From Hymenobacter glacialis (GTDB lineage Bacteria > Bacteroidota > Bacteroidia > Cytophagales > Hymenobacteraceae), in contig NZ_MDZC01000056.1 of the NCBI RefSeq assembly GCF_001816165.1, positions 1-44,431 of the forward strand: a stretch of 44,431 nt of DNA, in the 5' to 3' direction. The notes under the pieces were generated by a model. That model did no database searches. It was given only the letters and a program-made list of their open reading frames with translations, and had not been told where the DNA came from. This document shows, in pieces, positions 7,785 through 15,486 of this stretch (its first letter is position 1; every line of letters begins with the position of its first letter). Made by a program: the position numbers and the translations under genes.

Positions 7785-9173
7785 GTGACCCACTTTACCC
7801 GGCCCGTTATTACTGTTGTGGGCGGCGGCTTTGCGGGCACGGCGCTGGCGTTGCAGCTCCGGCGGCAGCCAGCCCTGGCCCAGGCCGAAATTCATTTGAT
7901 TGAGCCCCGGGCCGTTCCCGGGCCCGGCCTGGCCTACACCGCCCGCCGGCCCGAGTACCTGCTCAACGTGCGCCCGGGCTCCCTGAGCCTCTACCCGGAC
8001 GCCCCCCAGCACTTTGCCGACTGGCTGCGGCTGCAGCCCGAAAGCGCAGCCGGCGTGCCCGAGTTTGCGGCCCGCACCACCTACGGCCGCTATCTGCACG
8101 AAGAACTCACGGCCGTGCTGGCGGATGCGGGCGGCGGTGCCGCCGGCGTGCAGTGGCACCAAACCACCGCCGTGGCAGCCCCCCTGCGCTCCGGCGGCCG
8201 CCGCGAAGTAGTGCTGGCCGATGGCACCACCTTGCTCAGCAACTTTGTGGTGCTGGCGCTGGGCAACTACCCGCCCCCGCCCCCGGCTGCACCCGACTAC
8301 CGCTACCTGCACCACCCCGCCTACCACGCCGACCCCTGGGCCACTGGCAACCTGCGCCGCATTGGCCCCGACGACGACGTGCTGCTCATCGGCTCCGGGC
8401 TGACGGCCGTGGACGTGCTGCTGGCCCTGCGCCAGGACGGCCACCGCGCCCCCATAACGGTGGTGGCCCGCCACGGGCGCTGGCCCAAGGCCCATGGCCC
8501 CGTAGGGGTATCCTACCCCAATTTTTACCCCGAGTTGGCGGCCGAAACCACCGTAAGTGGGGTACTGGCGGTGTTCAGGCGGCACCTGCGTACGGCGGCA
8601 GCCCAGGGCATCGACTGGCGGCCGGTGCTCGATTCGCTGCGCCCGGACCTGGGCCGCATCTGGGCGGCGTGGCCTCTGTGTGAACAGCGCCGGTTTTTGC
8701 GTCACCTTGTGGGCTTGTGGGCCGTGGCGCGCCACCGCAGCCCACCCGGCAATGCCGAAGCCGTAGAGGCCCTCACCGCGGCCGGGCTGGTACAGCTGCA
8801 CGTGGGCACGGTGCGCGAAATAATTCCCGATGGGGATGGGCTGCGGGTGCGGGTGCGCCCCCACGATGCGCCCGGCAGCTGGCACGTGGCCCGGCACGTG
8901 GTGTGCTGCGCCGGCCCCCTGCTCGACTACGGCCGCATTGCCGACCCGCTGGTGATGAGCCTGCGCGACGCGGGGCATCTCTCGCCCGATTGCCTGCGGC
9001 TGGGTCTGCAAACCGATGCCCACGGTGCCCTGCGCGGGGCCGATGGCGTGGTCTCAACCACTTTGTTTACGCTGGGACCCAGCCGGCGGCCGGCGTATTT
9101 TGAGTCGACGGCCGTGCCGGAGCTGCGGCAGCAGGCCGCCGACCTGGCGGCCGAAATTGCCCGCCGGGTATGA
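7785..9173 (+). CDS. FAD/NAD(P)-binding protein, YdhS-like (COG4529 type)
   Basis: The 462-residue protein opens with a Rossmann dinucleotide motif, VITVVGGGFAGTALAL, and continues as the FAD/NAD(P)-binding family typified by E. coli YdhS: YLLNVRPGSLSLYP, a second nucleotide-binding region DDVLLIGSGLTAVDVLL near residue 200, and CCAGPLLDYGRI and TLFTLGPSRRP towards the C-terminus. No substrate is established for this family. The likely start is the GTG at 7785, because the only upstream in-frame start is a TTG at 7728 that would add a cysteine-rich stretch unlike the family. The gene stands alone, with a bidirectional terminator downstream. Base composition is very GC-rich, as in its neighbours. 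Confidence 0.85.
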   Translation: MTHFTRPVITVVGGGFAGTALALQLRRQPALAQAEIHLIEPRAVPGPGLAYTARRPEYLLNVRPGSLSLYPDAPQHFADWLRLQPESAAGVPEFAARTTYGRYLHEELTAVLADAGGGAAGVQWHQTTAVAAPLRSGGRREVVLADGTTLLSNFVVLALGNYPPPPPAAPDYRYLHHPAYHADPWATGNLRRIGPDDDVLLIGSGLTAVDVLLALRQDGHRAPITVVARHGRWPKAHGPVGVSYPNFYPELAAETTVSGVLAVFRRHLRTAAAQGIDWRPVLDSLRPDLGRIWAAWPLCEQRRFLRHLVGLWAVARHRSPPGNAEAVEALTAAGLVQLHVGTVREIIPDGDGLRVRVRPHDAPGSWHVARHVVCCAGPLLDYGRIADPLVMSLRDAGHLSPDCLRLGLQTDAHGALRGADGVVSTTLFTLGPSRRPAYFESTAVPELRQQAADLAAEIARRV

Positions 9174-9201
9174 GCTGACGGCTGGTTTTACTGCCGAAAA
9201 A

Positions 9202-9244
9202 CAAAAGCCCCGGTGCCTGATGAAGGCAGCCGGGGCTTTTGTTT
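9202..9244. terminator. Bidirectional terminator between ydhS-like gene and small ORF
   Basis: The 12-bp stem CAAAAGCCCCGG/CCGGGGCTTTTG has an inner TGCCT/AGGCA stem, with A-rich sequence on the left and T-rich on the right. It can therefore terminate both converging transcripts. Confidence 0.85.
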
Positions 9245-9265
9245 TGAAGGAAAGGCGGCCTGTAT

Positions 9266-9538
9266 CTAAGCAGCCATGCGCTCCTGGCTGGGGTAGAGAG
9301 GCAACACCGGCGCAGCTTCGTTGAAAAAAGAAGCTGCGGGGGCGGCGGGCACACCAGCGGTGTCATCGGCGTGGCGGCGCAGGGCGCGCATCAGCAGGTA
9401 TTTGTATTTCTCGGCATCGGCCAGGGCCTGCTCGATGGCGGCTACGGCATCGGAATGGGCCACAACAGGCTGCAGTTCGCGGCGCGGGCGACGAGCTTCG
9501 AAAACATGCGATTCAAGGTATTCGGCGGCAGACTTCAT
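9266..9538 (-). CDS. Small uncharacterised protein (90 aa)
   Basis: I do not recognise this protein. It has no signal peptide or membrane segment. A charged, helix-prone central part (about 25-55, with AIEQALADAEKYKYLLMRAL) is followed by an alanine/proline-rich tail. Three things support a real gene: the ATG at 9538 preceded by an AT-rich 139-bp region typical of a promoter, the shared bidirectional terminator placed just after its stop, and codon use like the neighbours. Function cannot be assigned; it is probably cytoplasmic. Confidence 0.6.
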   Translation of the reverse strand: MKSAAEYLESHVFEARRPRRELQPVVAHSDAVAAIEQALADAEKYKYLLMRALRRHADDTAGVPAAPAASFFNEAAPVLPLYPSQERMAA

Positions 9539-9677
9539 GGCGAAACGGGCTGAATTTGAGACAATAATCGGGTTGCTTTATTAACCAAATCAGCTGTTAT
9601 TTCATTCCCAAAAACCGCAAATTTTAAACATTTTTAACGCTTTATAACAAGCTGTTAATTAATTCGTTAACAAGTAT
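9539..9677. promoter_or_regulatory. AT-rich spacer upstream of the 90-aa gene
   Basis: This 139-bp stretch is markedly AT-rich compared with the flanks. It separates the quinone oxidoreductase stop from the 90-aa gene start. It contains several TTAAC/GTTAA motifs, including paired GCTGTTA words at about 9592 and 9652. No exact TAnnTTTG box on the minus strand was found; CAAATTTT near 9627 is one base off. It is the likely promoter region, without a mapped promoter. Confidence 0.4.
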
Positions 9678-10688
9678 TTACGCGCCTATTTTCAGCACCA
9701 CTTTGCCGAACTGCGCGCCGGCCTCCAAATGGCGCAACGCGGCTTCGCCTTCGGCCAGAGGAAACACTTTATCTACGATGGGCACGATGCCTTTTTCGGT
9801 CACGAGCTGCAGCATGTCTTCGAAGTCCTGCTCGGTGCCCATGGTGGAGCCCAGGATGCTGAGCTGCTTCCAGAACACTTTGCCGGGCGGTATATCAGTG
9901 ATATTGCCCAGGGTACCACCGAAAAACACAATGCGGCCGCCGGGCGCGGCCGCATCCAGCAGCGGCCCGAAGGCGGCGCCCCCGGCGCTGTCTATGATGA
10001 CATCGAACGCGCCGCCTGCCTGCTTAACCAGGGTTTTAACCCAGTTCTCGGCGTTGTAGCGAATGCCTCCCTTAGCACCGGCTTCCTGGGCACGGGCAAT
10101 TTTCTCATCGGAGCTGGAAGTCACCCAGACGTCGGCCCCGCGGGCCACGCACAGCTGTACGGCCATGAGGGCCACGCCCCCGCCCACGCCCGTTACCAGC
10201 ACCCGCTCGCCGGGCTGCACCTGGGCACGGGTGAACGCCGCCCGGTAGGCCGTGAGGCCGGCCAGCGGCAGCGCCGCGCCCTGCTCAAAGCTGAGGTGCG
10301 CGGGCAGGGGCCGGATGTAGCGGGCCGGCAGGCTGATGTATTCGGCAAAGGTGCCGGGGTCGGGCATGCCCAGCACTACAAAATCAGAGGCCTGAACGCG
10401 GGGGTTGTCGCCCCAGCGCAAGCCGGGGTTGACGAGTACGCGGCTGCCCACGGCTGGAGCATCGGCGGGCACACCGGCGCCGTGGGAGGCTACTTCGCCG
10501 GCGCCATCAGACCCGAGGGTGCAGGGCAGCTTAATGCCCGCGTACTTGCCGTCCTGAATAAAAACGTCGCGGTGGTTGAGCGCGGCGGCGTGTAGCCGAA
10601 CCAGGATTTCGCCCGCGGCGGGCGTGGGGGTGGGCACGTCGCGCACGGCAACGGGCTGGTGAACGGCATCGAGCTGAAGGGCTTGCAT
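9678..10688 (-). CDS. Quinone oxidoreductase / zinc-independent MDR dehydrogenase
   Basis: The 336-residue protein is a medium-chain dehydrogenase/reductase. The GroES-like N-terminal domain has AAALNHRDVFIQDG and TLGSDGAGEV; the NADPH-binding domain has VTGVGGGVALMAVQLC. The catalytic and structural zinc cysteines of true alcohol dehydrogenases are missing, which points to the quinone oxidoreductase branch. Members reduce quinones or enones with NADPH in the cytoplasm. The true substrate cannot be told from sequence. The ATG at 10688 is preceded within 10 nt by a heptamer tandem repeat that must lie in its leader or promoter. Confidence 0.88.
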   Translation of the reverse strand: MQALQLDAVHQPVAVRDVPTPTPAAGEILVRLHAAALNHRDVFIQDGKYAGIKLPCTLGSDGAGEVASHGAGVPADAPAVGSRVLVNPGLRWGDNPRVQASDFVVLGMPDPGTFAEYISLPARYIRPLPAHLSFEQGAALPLAGLTAYRAAFTRAQVQPGERVLVTGVGGGVALMAVQLCVARGADVWVTSSSDEKIARAQEAGAKGGIRYNAENWVKTLVKQAGGAFDVIIDSAGGAAFGPLLDAAAPGGRIVFFGGTLGNITDIPPGKVFWKQLSILGSTMGTEQDFEDMLQLVTEKGIVPIVDKVFPLAEGEAALRHLEAGAQFGKVVLKIGA

Positions 10689-10697
10689 ATTTTTTTA

Positions 10698-10740
10698 AGT
10701 GAGCAGTGAGCAGTGAGCAGTGAGCAGTGAGCAGTGAGCA
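10698..10740. repeat. Heptamer tandem repeat GAGCAGT x about 6
   Basis: Six near-perfect copies of the 7-bp unit GAGCAGT lie head to tail, starting 10 bp upstream of the quinone oxidoreductase ATG. A short T/A run separates the array from the ATG. Tandem heptamers can change copy number by slippage, so the array could alter leader length or promoter spacing. It adjoins the palindromic repeat at 10745. Confidence 0.85.
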
Positions 10741-10744
10741 TAAG

Positions 10745-10842
10745 GAACGTCATGCTGAGCGCAGTGGAAGCAGTTCTACCGTGGAACTAATCAATTTTAG
10801 TATGGCGGTAGAGCTGCTTCGGCTGCGCTCAGCAGGACGTTC
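10745..10842. repeat. Palindromic dispersed repeat, copy A (ATGCTGAGCGCAG family)
   Basis: Two arms of about 38 nt (10745-10782 and 10804-10842) are reverse complements with a few mismatches. Both contain GCTGAGCGCAG and GAAGCAG, and a short AT-rich loop joins them. The same core appears at 28582-28613 and 30002-30092, so this is one member of a dispersed family in noncoding DNA. Confidence 0.85.
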
Positions 10843-10898
10843 TGAATTCATTCTGAAAGCCCTCTAAACAGCAGCTTTGTGCAAACGGTTACTTATCA

Positions 10899-11768
10899 TC
10901 ACTTGCTGTTGTTCGCTGATTTCATGCCCGGCATGGCCAACGGCCCGGCCACCAGCAAGCCCGTAAGCAAGCCGCCGAGGTGAGCCGCATTATCAATGTT
11001 GCCGGTGAGGCCGGAAAGCAGGTTGCTGAACACGAGGTACAGCACCAACCCCAGCATGGCGCGACGGTCAGATTTATCCAGCACCAGCCTTTTGCTTACC
11101 AGCAAGGCCAACAGGAAACCGTAGAGGCCGAAAATGGCCCCGCTCGCGCCCACAGAGTTGATGCCGTTGCTGTGCCACCACAGGCTGGCCAGTCCGCCGC
11201 CCACGCCACTGGCCAGGTACACCACGGCCAAGCGCAGCGGGCCCACCCGGTCTTCCACCAGCAGGCCCAGCAGCCACAGGGAACATATGTTGAGCAGCAA
11301 ATGCGAGAGGCCCGCATGCACAAACAGGCTGGTGAGCAGCCGCCACGGCTCGCCGTGCAGCGTGAGGCCCGACACGTTGGAGCCCCAAGCCACCAGCTCC
11401 CGGCCGGTGGGGTCCGAAGCTGACACGCCGCTGAAAACCATCAGACCAAACACCAGCAGGTTGAGGTTGAGCAGCAACGGCGTGGCCAGGAAGCGGCGCG
11501 AGGGAATGAAGAGCCCGCGCAGCAGCTGGCCAATGAGCTCGGGCCACGTTTCGTGGGTTTCGGGCACGGCCACGGCGGGGGGGCCAGCCTCGGGCAGCAG
11601 GTCGCGGCGGCGCAACTCGGCCATGGCGGCGGCGCCCACGGCGGGCGGGTAGCGGGCCGCGTTTTGAGCCAGGTACAGCAGTTCGGCTTCGGGCTTCTGG
11701 GCAAATAGCTGCTCGGCCAGCGCCGCAGTAGAACCGGGGTTGGGCAGGCCGGGGTCAGGTGCTTCCAT
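10899..11768 (-). CDS. Rhomboid-family intramembrane serine protease
   Basis: From the ATG at 11768 the product is 289 residues. The rhomboid core is complete: HAGLSHLLLN with the HxxxN pair (H156, N160), the serine motif GASGAIFG (S209) and the partner histidine in NAAHLGG (H263). Together these form the Ser-His dyad that cuts transmembrane substrates in the lipid bilayer. An N-terminal cytoplasmic region of about 80 residues contains a helical motif with LLYLAQNAARYPP and AELRRRD, also present in the upstream neighbour. A TTG at 11807 could extend the protein by 13 residues, but the ATG is preferred. It probably forms a transcription unit with the gene ending at 11881. Substrates are unknown. 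Confidence 0.92.
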   Translation of the reverse strand: MEAPDPGLPNPGSTAALAEQLFAQKPEAELLYLAQNAARYPPAVGAAAMAELRRRDLLPEAGPPAVAVPETHETWPELIGQLLRGLFIPSRRFLATPLLLNLNLLVFGLMVFSGVSASDPTGRELVAWGSNVSGLTLHGEPWRLLTSLFVHAGLSHLLLNICSLWLLGLLVEDRVGPLRLAVVYLASGVGGGLASLWWHSNGINSVGASGAIFGLYGFLLALLVSKRLVLDKSDRRAMLGLVLYLVFSNLLSGLTGNIDNAAHLGGLLTGLLVAGPLAMPGMKSANNSK

Positions 11769-11880
11769 AGGAACGATGCGCGGCAAGGAGTGCGCCACGC
11801 TTAGCAAGCCGCCACTTTGCCATGTTGTTCAGATTGATGGGCCCAATCCGGCAGTTCTGGCCCACGGCAACGGTGGCCAC

Positions 11881-12726
11881 TCACATGCGCAGCACGGTGC
11901 GTTTGTATGGGCGACCCGACACGGGCGACACGGGCAGGATGCCGGCCATCAGGTCTTCTACCTCGGCGGTTCGGCTCAGCATCTCCTTGTCCCACTTGTA
12001 TTCGTTGTCAGCCAGCAGGTCGGGCAGTCTGTGGAGAATGTGCTGTTGGTTACTGGCCACCTTGCCCATGTGCTCCACCTGCCGGGTCATCTCCGGGCCA
12101 AACTTGTAGGTGTACACGGCGGCGTGGTTCCAGGCGGTCCAGGTTTGGCGCGCTACCACGGTTTGTTCGCCAAACATGGGGTTGGCTTTGCCAGAGGTGG
12201 CTTGGTCGATAAGGTATTCGGACTGGGCCTGGGCGGCCCAGAAGCGCTTGGCCAGCTCCCGGAACTGGCGGATGTGCTGCGGGTTGGCTTTTTCCTGAGT
12301 TGGAATTTTGCTCAGCTGCGCGGCCACTGTTTTGGCTACCACACCGTCGTAGCTGGGAATGGCGTTGGTGGCTACTTCCACCAGCTTGGGAGCCGGCCGG
12401 TTGCGGCGGGCTTCCTGCCGGGCTTTCACGGTGGCCATCTGGGCGTCGTCGCGCTGCTTTAGCCAGTAGGCGCCGCCGCCCAGGGCCACCACCAGCAGGC
12501 CCAGGGCCACCATTTTGCCCACCGGGCTGGCCGGGGCGGCCACGGGCGGCGACACGTAGGGAGCCGTTGCGGGCTGAGGGGAAGCTGGCGAGGCGGCCCC
12601 GCGACGCTCCAGCTCGCGCCGAGCGGCCTCAACCACACCGGGCTCGTACTGGCTGGGGTTCTGGACGAAAAACAGCAGTTCGTCGTTGGTTTTTTGGTGG
12701 TCGAAGTAGCTGGCAGAGCTGGACAT
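11881..12726 (-). CDS. Single-pass membrane protein of unknown function with rhomboid-like N-terminal motif
   Basis: I chose the ATG at 12726, giving 281 residues; the longer open frame to 13065 would overlap the opposite gene and reads as random. The N-terminus carries a helical motif (DELLFFVQNPSQYEP, then VEAARRELERRG) that closely resembles the start of the adjacent rhomboid. A proline/alanine linker follows, then one membrane helix (about 74-92, GLLVVALGGGAYWL). The remaining 180 or so residues are charged and probably helical, with no motif I recognise. It lies 112 bp upstream of the rhomboid in the same direction, so a functional link with that protease is plausible but unproven. Confidence 0.8.
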   Translation of the reverse strand: MSSSASYFDHQKTNDELLFFVQNPSQYEPGVVEAARRELERRGAASPASPQPATAPYVSPPVAAPASPVGKMVALGLLVVALGGGAYWLKQRDDAQMATVKARQEARRNRPAPKLVEVATNAIPSYDGVVAKTVAAQLSKIPTQEKANPQHIRQFRELAKRFWAAQAQSEYLIDQATSGKANPMFGEQTVVARQTWTAWNHAAVYTYKFGPEMTRQVEHMGKVASNQQHILHRLPDLLADNEYKWDKEMLSRTAEVEDLMAGILPVSPVSGRPYKRTVLRM

Positions 12727-12877
12727 GGCCGCGGGTTGAGCTGGTGGAAATGACGGATGCAGCAAGTTCGCGAATAGCGCGCAATCTGCCTGCCCCCAAC
12801 CGTTGAGCGCCGCACCCGTAAAGCCTGGTACCGGAGCGCACCCGCGCTGCGGTCTCACCCTTTCCCATTTCCAGCCC

Positions 12878-13156
12878 ATGCCTACTCCCGAGCAAACCCC
12901 CACCGACCCCCGTCCCGACATGGCCAGCACCAGCACCGGCGGCGAAACCACGCCCCAGGGCACCGACAGCGACCAGAACGCCAGCGGCAACCCCGAGGCC
13001 GGTACCGCCGCCGACGGTGCCATTCCCAAAAGCACCCAGGAAAACATGGGCGACGGCGCGGGCATCCGCGGCGACTACGGCAACGCCAGCCAGACCAACG
13101 GCATGGAAGGCGGGGCCGATTTGCCCAAAACCGACACCGAGCTCACCGGGTCGTAA
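12878..13156 (+). CDS. Small disordered acidic protein (92 aa)
   Basis: The frame from the ATG at 12878 encodes a hydrophilic protein rich in G, T, D, E, S, N and P with almost no large hydrophobic residues, so it is probably disordered. No signal, membrane segment or known domain is visible. The GC-rich third codon positions match real genes nearby, and the gene is divergent from the membrane protein at 12726 with 151 bp between. The function is unknown; the composition recalls small stress-associated hydrophilic proteins, but that is only a resemblance. Confidence 0.55.
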   Translation: MPTPEQTPTDPRPDMASTSTGGETTPQGTDSDQNASGNPEAGTAADGAIPKSTQENMGDGAGIRGDYGNASQTNGMEGGADLPKTDTELTGS

Positions 13157-13221
13157 GGCCCAGTACTGTCAGGCTCACACCTTCTAAAGGCAACGTGCCC
13201 ATTGAGAGCGTTGTGCTGCCA

Positions 13222-13290
13222 GCCGAACGGTCCGGCAAAGCGCCTCCAAAGCAAAAGATGCTTTGAGGGTGCTTTGCCGGACCGTTCGGC
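13222..13290. repeat. 69-bp hairpin element
   Basis: Perfect 20-bp outer arms (13222-13241 and 13271-13290, GCCGAACGGTCCGGCAAAGC) continue into a second stem CCAAAGCA/TGCTTTGAGG with a bulge and a 5-nt loop. No T-run follows, so it is not a simple terminator. It stands in a 278-bp gap with no gene, 65 bp after the 92-aa protein. It resembles small dispersed palindromic elements. Confidence 0.85.
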
Positions 13291-13440
13291 GTTGAGGCGG
13301 ACTGGTATTTGATGCGTTCTATGGAGCCGGATTTCCCGGTTTGCTTCCCCTGCTACTCAGCCATCCAAAGCACCAGTTGCGCTTGGTGGGGTGGCTGCGC
13401 CGTAATTTGCGGCTATTATCCGTGTTGCTGATTTTTGTTG

Positions 13441-15255
13441 ATGTTCCCTTCGCTCGCCGCTCGCTGTCGCTATTTCTTTCTTTTACTCATTGGCTGGGGC
13501 AGCCTGACGGCTTCGGCCCAAGCCCAGCCGGCGGCTGATTTATCCGGCGACCCACCGCCCAAGCGCGAGATGCGCGGCATGTGGATTGCCACCGTCGAAA
13601 ACATCGACTGGCCTACCCAGCGGGGCGAATCGCCGGCGCAGTACCGCCGCGAATACCTGCGCCTGCTCGATGCCGGCCAGCGCGCCGGCCTCAACGCCGT
13701 GTTTGTGCAAATCAGGCCCGCGTCGGATGCTTTTTACAAGTCCGATATCGAGCCCTGGAGCAAGTGGCTGACTGGCACGCAGGGCAAAGCCCCGGCCGAT
13801 GGCGACGACCCGCTGCCCTTTCTCATCACGGAGGCCCACCGGCGTGGCATGGAATTTCACGCGTGGTTCAACCCCTACCGCGCCACCATGGACTCGGTCA
13901 CGCGTCGCCTGGCACCCAACCACCCCTACCGCCGGCACCCGCAGTGGTTTTTGCGCTACGGCGGGCAGCTGCTTTATAATCCCGGCCTGCCGGAAGTGCG
14001 CGCCCACATCACGCGGGTAATTCTGGACGTGGTGCGCCGCTACGACATCGACGCCGTGCACTTCGACGACTATTTCTACCCCTACCCCGCCCCCAACCTG
14101 GTATTTCACGACGAAGCCGCCTTCCGCGACCATAACCCCGATGGCTTCGAAAAGCTGGGCGACTGGCGCCGCAACAACGTGAACGTGCTTATTCGCGACC
14201 TGCACGACAGCATTCAGACCGCCAAGCGCTGGGTGAAATTCGGCATCTCGCCCTTCGGCGTCTGGATGAACAAGTCGGCCAATCCGCTGGGGTCCGATAC
14301 CCGCGCCGGGCAGCCGTCCTACTCCAACCTATATGCCGACTCGCGCCTGTGGCTGGAGAAAGGCTGGATTGACTACATCCTGCCCCAACTGTACTGGAGC
14401 ACCAATTTCAAGCTCGTGCCTTACCCCATTCTGCTGGAGTGGTGGACGCGCAACCACTTCGACCGCCACCTCTACATTGGGCACGGCACTTACCGCATGC
14501 TGGAGAGCACGCGCTCCGACACCACCTGGCGCAACCCGCGCGAGCTGCCCCGCCAGATTCGCCTCAACCGCACTTACCCGGACGATGCCAGCGGCAGCGT
14601 GTTCTTCTCGGCCAAATCGGTGCTGGCCAACCCCCTGCGCACCACCGACTCGCTTCGCCAGGACCTGTTTCGCTACCCGGCCCTGATGCCCACCATGCCC
14701 TGGATGGATGCCGTGCCGCCCCTGCCCGTGGCCAACCTCACCCTGCGCCGCCTCGGCCGCGCGGTCACGCTGAGCTGGCAGTCGGGGGCAGCAGCCTCCG
14801 ATGGCGACATTGCCACGTACTACGTGCTCTACCGCTTCGGGGCCGATGAACGGTCGTCGCCGAACGACCCACGCCGCATTCTGGCGCTGCCACGCCCGGC
14901 GCCCGGTTTCCCCGCTACGTTTGTGGACACCACGGCGGCGCCCGGCCAGGCCTACGCTTACTACGTGACGGCCGTGGACCGCCTGCACAACGAAAGCCGG
15001 CCCATGCGGGTCATCACCTCGGGCCAGCAGGCGGTAGAGCTCGCCGTGGGCCAGTCGCCGGCGGGCGTATCGCCCCCCGCTTCGGCCCCAGCGGCCGTGG
15101 TCACGCAGCCCGTGCCGCCCCGCCCGCAGCCACGCCCGGCCGTTCGCCCCGCCCCTTCTACCGAGAGCCCGGAGACCGCCGCGCCCCCTGCCAAAGTAAA
15201 AGTAAAGGTGAAGCCCAGAAAACGCGGTTTCCTGGACCGGTTGTTTGGCAATTAG
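13441..15255 (+). CDS. Secreted GHL10-family glycosyl hydrolase (DigH/YddW-like) with Fn3 domain
   Basis: From the ATG at 13441 the protein has 604 residues (a TTG two codons upstream is less likely). A signal peptide ending in ASAQA is followed by the glycosyl-hydrolase-like 10 domain: MRGMWIATVENIDWP near residue 45, NAVFVQIRPASDAFY, WFNPYRA, the conserved acidic DAVHFDDYFYPYP (about 204-216) and GWIDYILPQLYWS. A fibronectin type III-like domain covers about 428-520. The tail is proline-rich and ends in a strongly basic stretch. The E. coli member DigH (YddW) cleaves denuded peptidoglycan strands, so a periplasmic or outer-membrane role in cell-wall glycan turnover is the best guess. Its place next to amino-sugar genes fits that. 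Confidence 0.87.
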   Translation: MFPSLAARCRYFFLLLIGWGSLTASAQAQPAADLSGDPPPKREMRGMWIATVENIDWPTQRGESPAQYRREYLRLLDAGQRAGLNAVFVQIRPASDAFYKSDIEPWSKWLTGTQGKAPADGDDPLPFLITEAHRRGMEFHAWFNPYRATMDSVTRRLAPNHPYRRHPQWFLRYGGQLLYNPGLPEVRAHITRVILDVVRRYDIDAVHFDDYFYPYPAPNLVFHDEAAFRDHNPDGFEKLGDWRRNNVNVLIRDLHDSIQTAKRWVKFGISPFGVWMNKSANPLGSDTRAGQPSYSNLYADSRLWLEKGWIDYILPQLYWSTNFKLVPYPILLEWWTRNHFDRHLYIGHGTYRMLESTRSDTTWRNPRELPRQIRLNRTYPDDASGSVFFSAKSVLANPLRTTDSLRQDLFRYPALMPTMPWMDAVPPLPVANLTLRRLGRAVTLSWQSGAAASDGDIATYYVLYRFGADERSSPNDPRRILALPRPAPGFPATFVDTTAAPGQAYAYYVTAVDRLHNESRPMRVITSGQQAVELAVGQSPAGVSPPASAPAAVVTQPVPPRPQPRPAVRPAPSTESPETAAPPAKVKVKVKPRKRGFLDRLFGN

Positions 15256-15307
15256 CGCTTGGCAGCCGTTGCGGTTATGGCTGGCACCTTTCCGCGATGC
15301 GTTATTT

Positions 15308-15393
15308 CCCTGTGTGGTTAACAGGGCCCTGCCGCGAGTTGTGCCTGGGCGAGCCACAGGCTCGAAACCAGTAGGCAACGCGTCACAGACGCG
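15308..15393. repeat. Array of three short hairpins
   Basis: Three separate perfect 6-bp stems lie in a row: CCCTGT/ACAGGG (15308-15326), CGAGCC/GGCTCG (15350-15364) and CGCGTC/GACGCG (15379-15393). The last two both have the loop ACA. The 231-bp gap holding them has no gene. A sequence like the second hairpin occurs at 24089-24108. Confidence 0.55.
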
Positions 15394-15422
15394 CGCCAAC
15401 GGTACGAGTGCTCAAACAAAAA

Positions 15423-15460
15423 AGACCCGCCTTCCTGCTTGGAGAGCGGGTCTTTTTTTT
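15423..15460. terminator. Bidirectional terminator between digH-like gene and SusCD operon
   Basis: The 8-bp stem AGACCCGC/GCGGGTCT has a 15-nt loop, T8 on the right and an A-rich run on the left. It serves the converging digH-like (+) and lipoprotein (-) transcripts. Confidence 0.88.
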
Positions 15461-15486
15461 AGCAGGAAAGCTGAACCAACTCCGCG

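Noticed and set aside
7698..9023. Open frame of 441 codons opposite the YdhS-like gene
   Set aside because: It is an antisense shadow; the plus strand has clear FAD/NAD-binding motifs and a terminator in the right place.
10698..10740. Possible CRISPR array because of regular repeats
   Set aside because: Units are 7 bp with no spacers, and there are no cas genes in the window.
12727..13065. N-terminal extension of the membrane protein at 11881 to 13065
   Set aside because: The extension has no conserved features and overlaps the opposite 92-aa gene. The conserved helical motif starts just after the ATG at 12726.
15340..15400. Possible tRNA because of a GGTTTCGAGCC-like T-arm on the minus strand
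   Set aside because: No acceptor stem, anticodon arm or CCA-side pairing can be built around it; the sequence is a row of simple hairpins.
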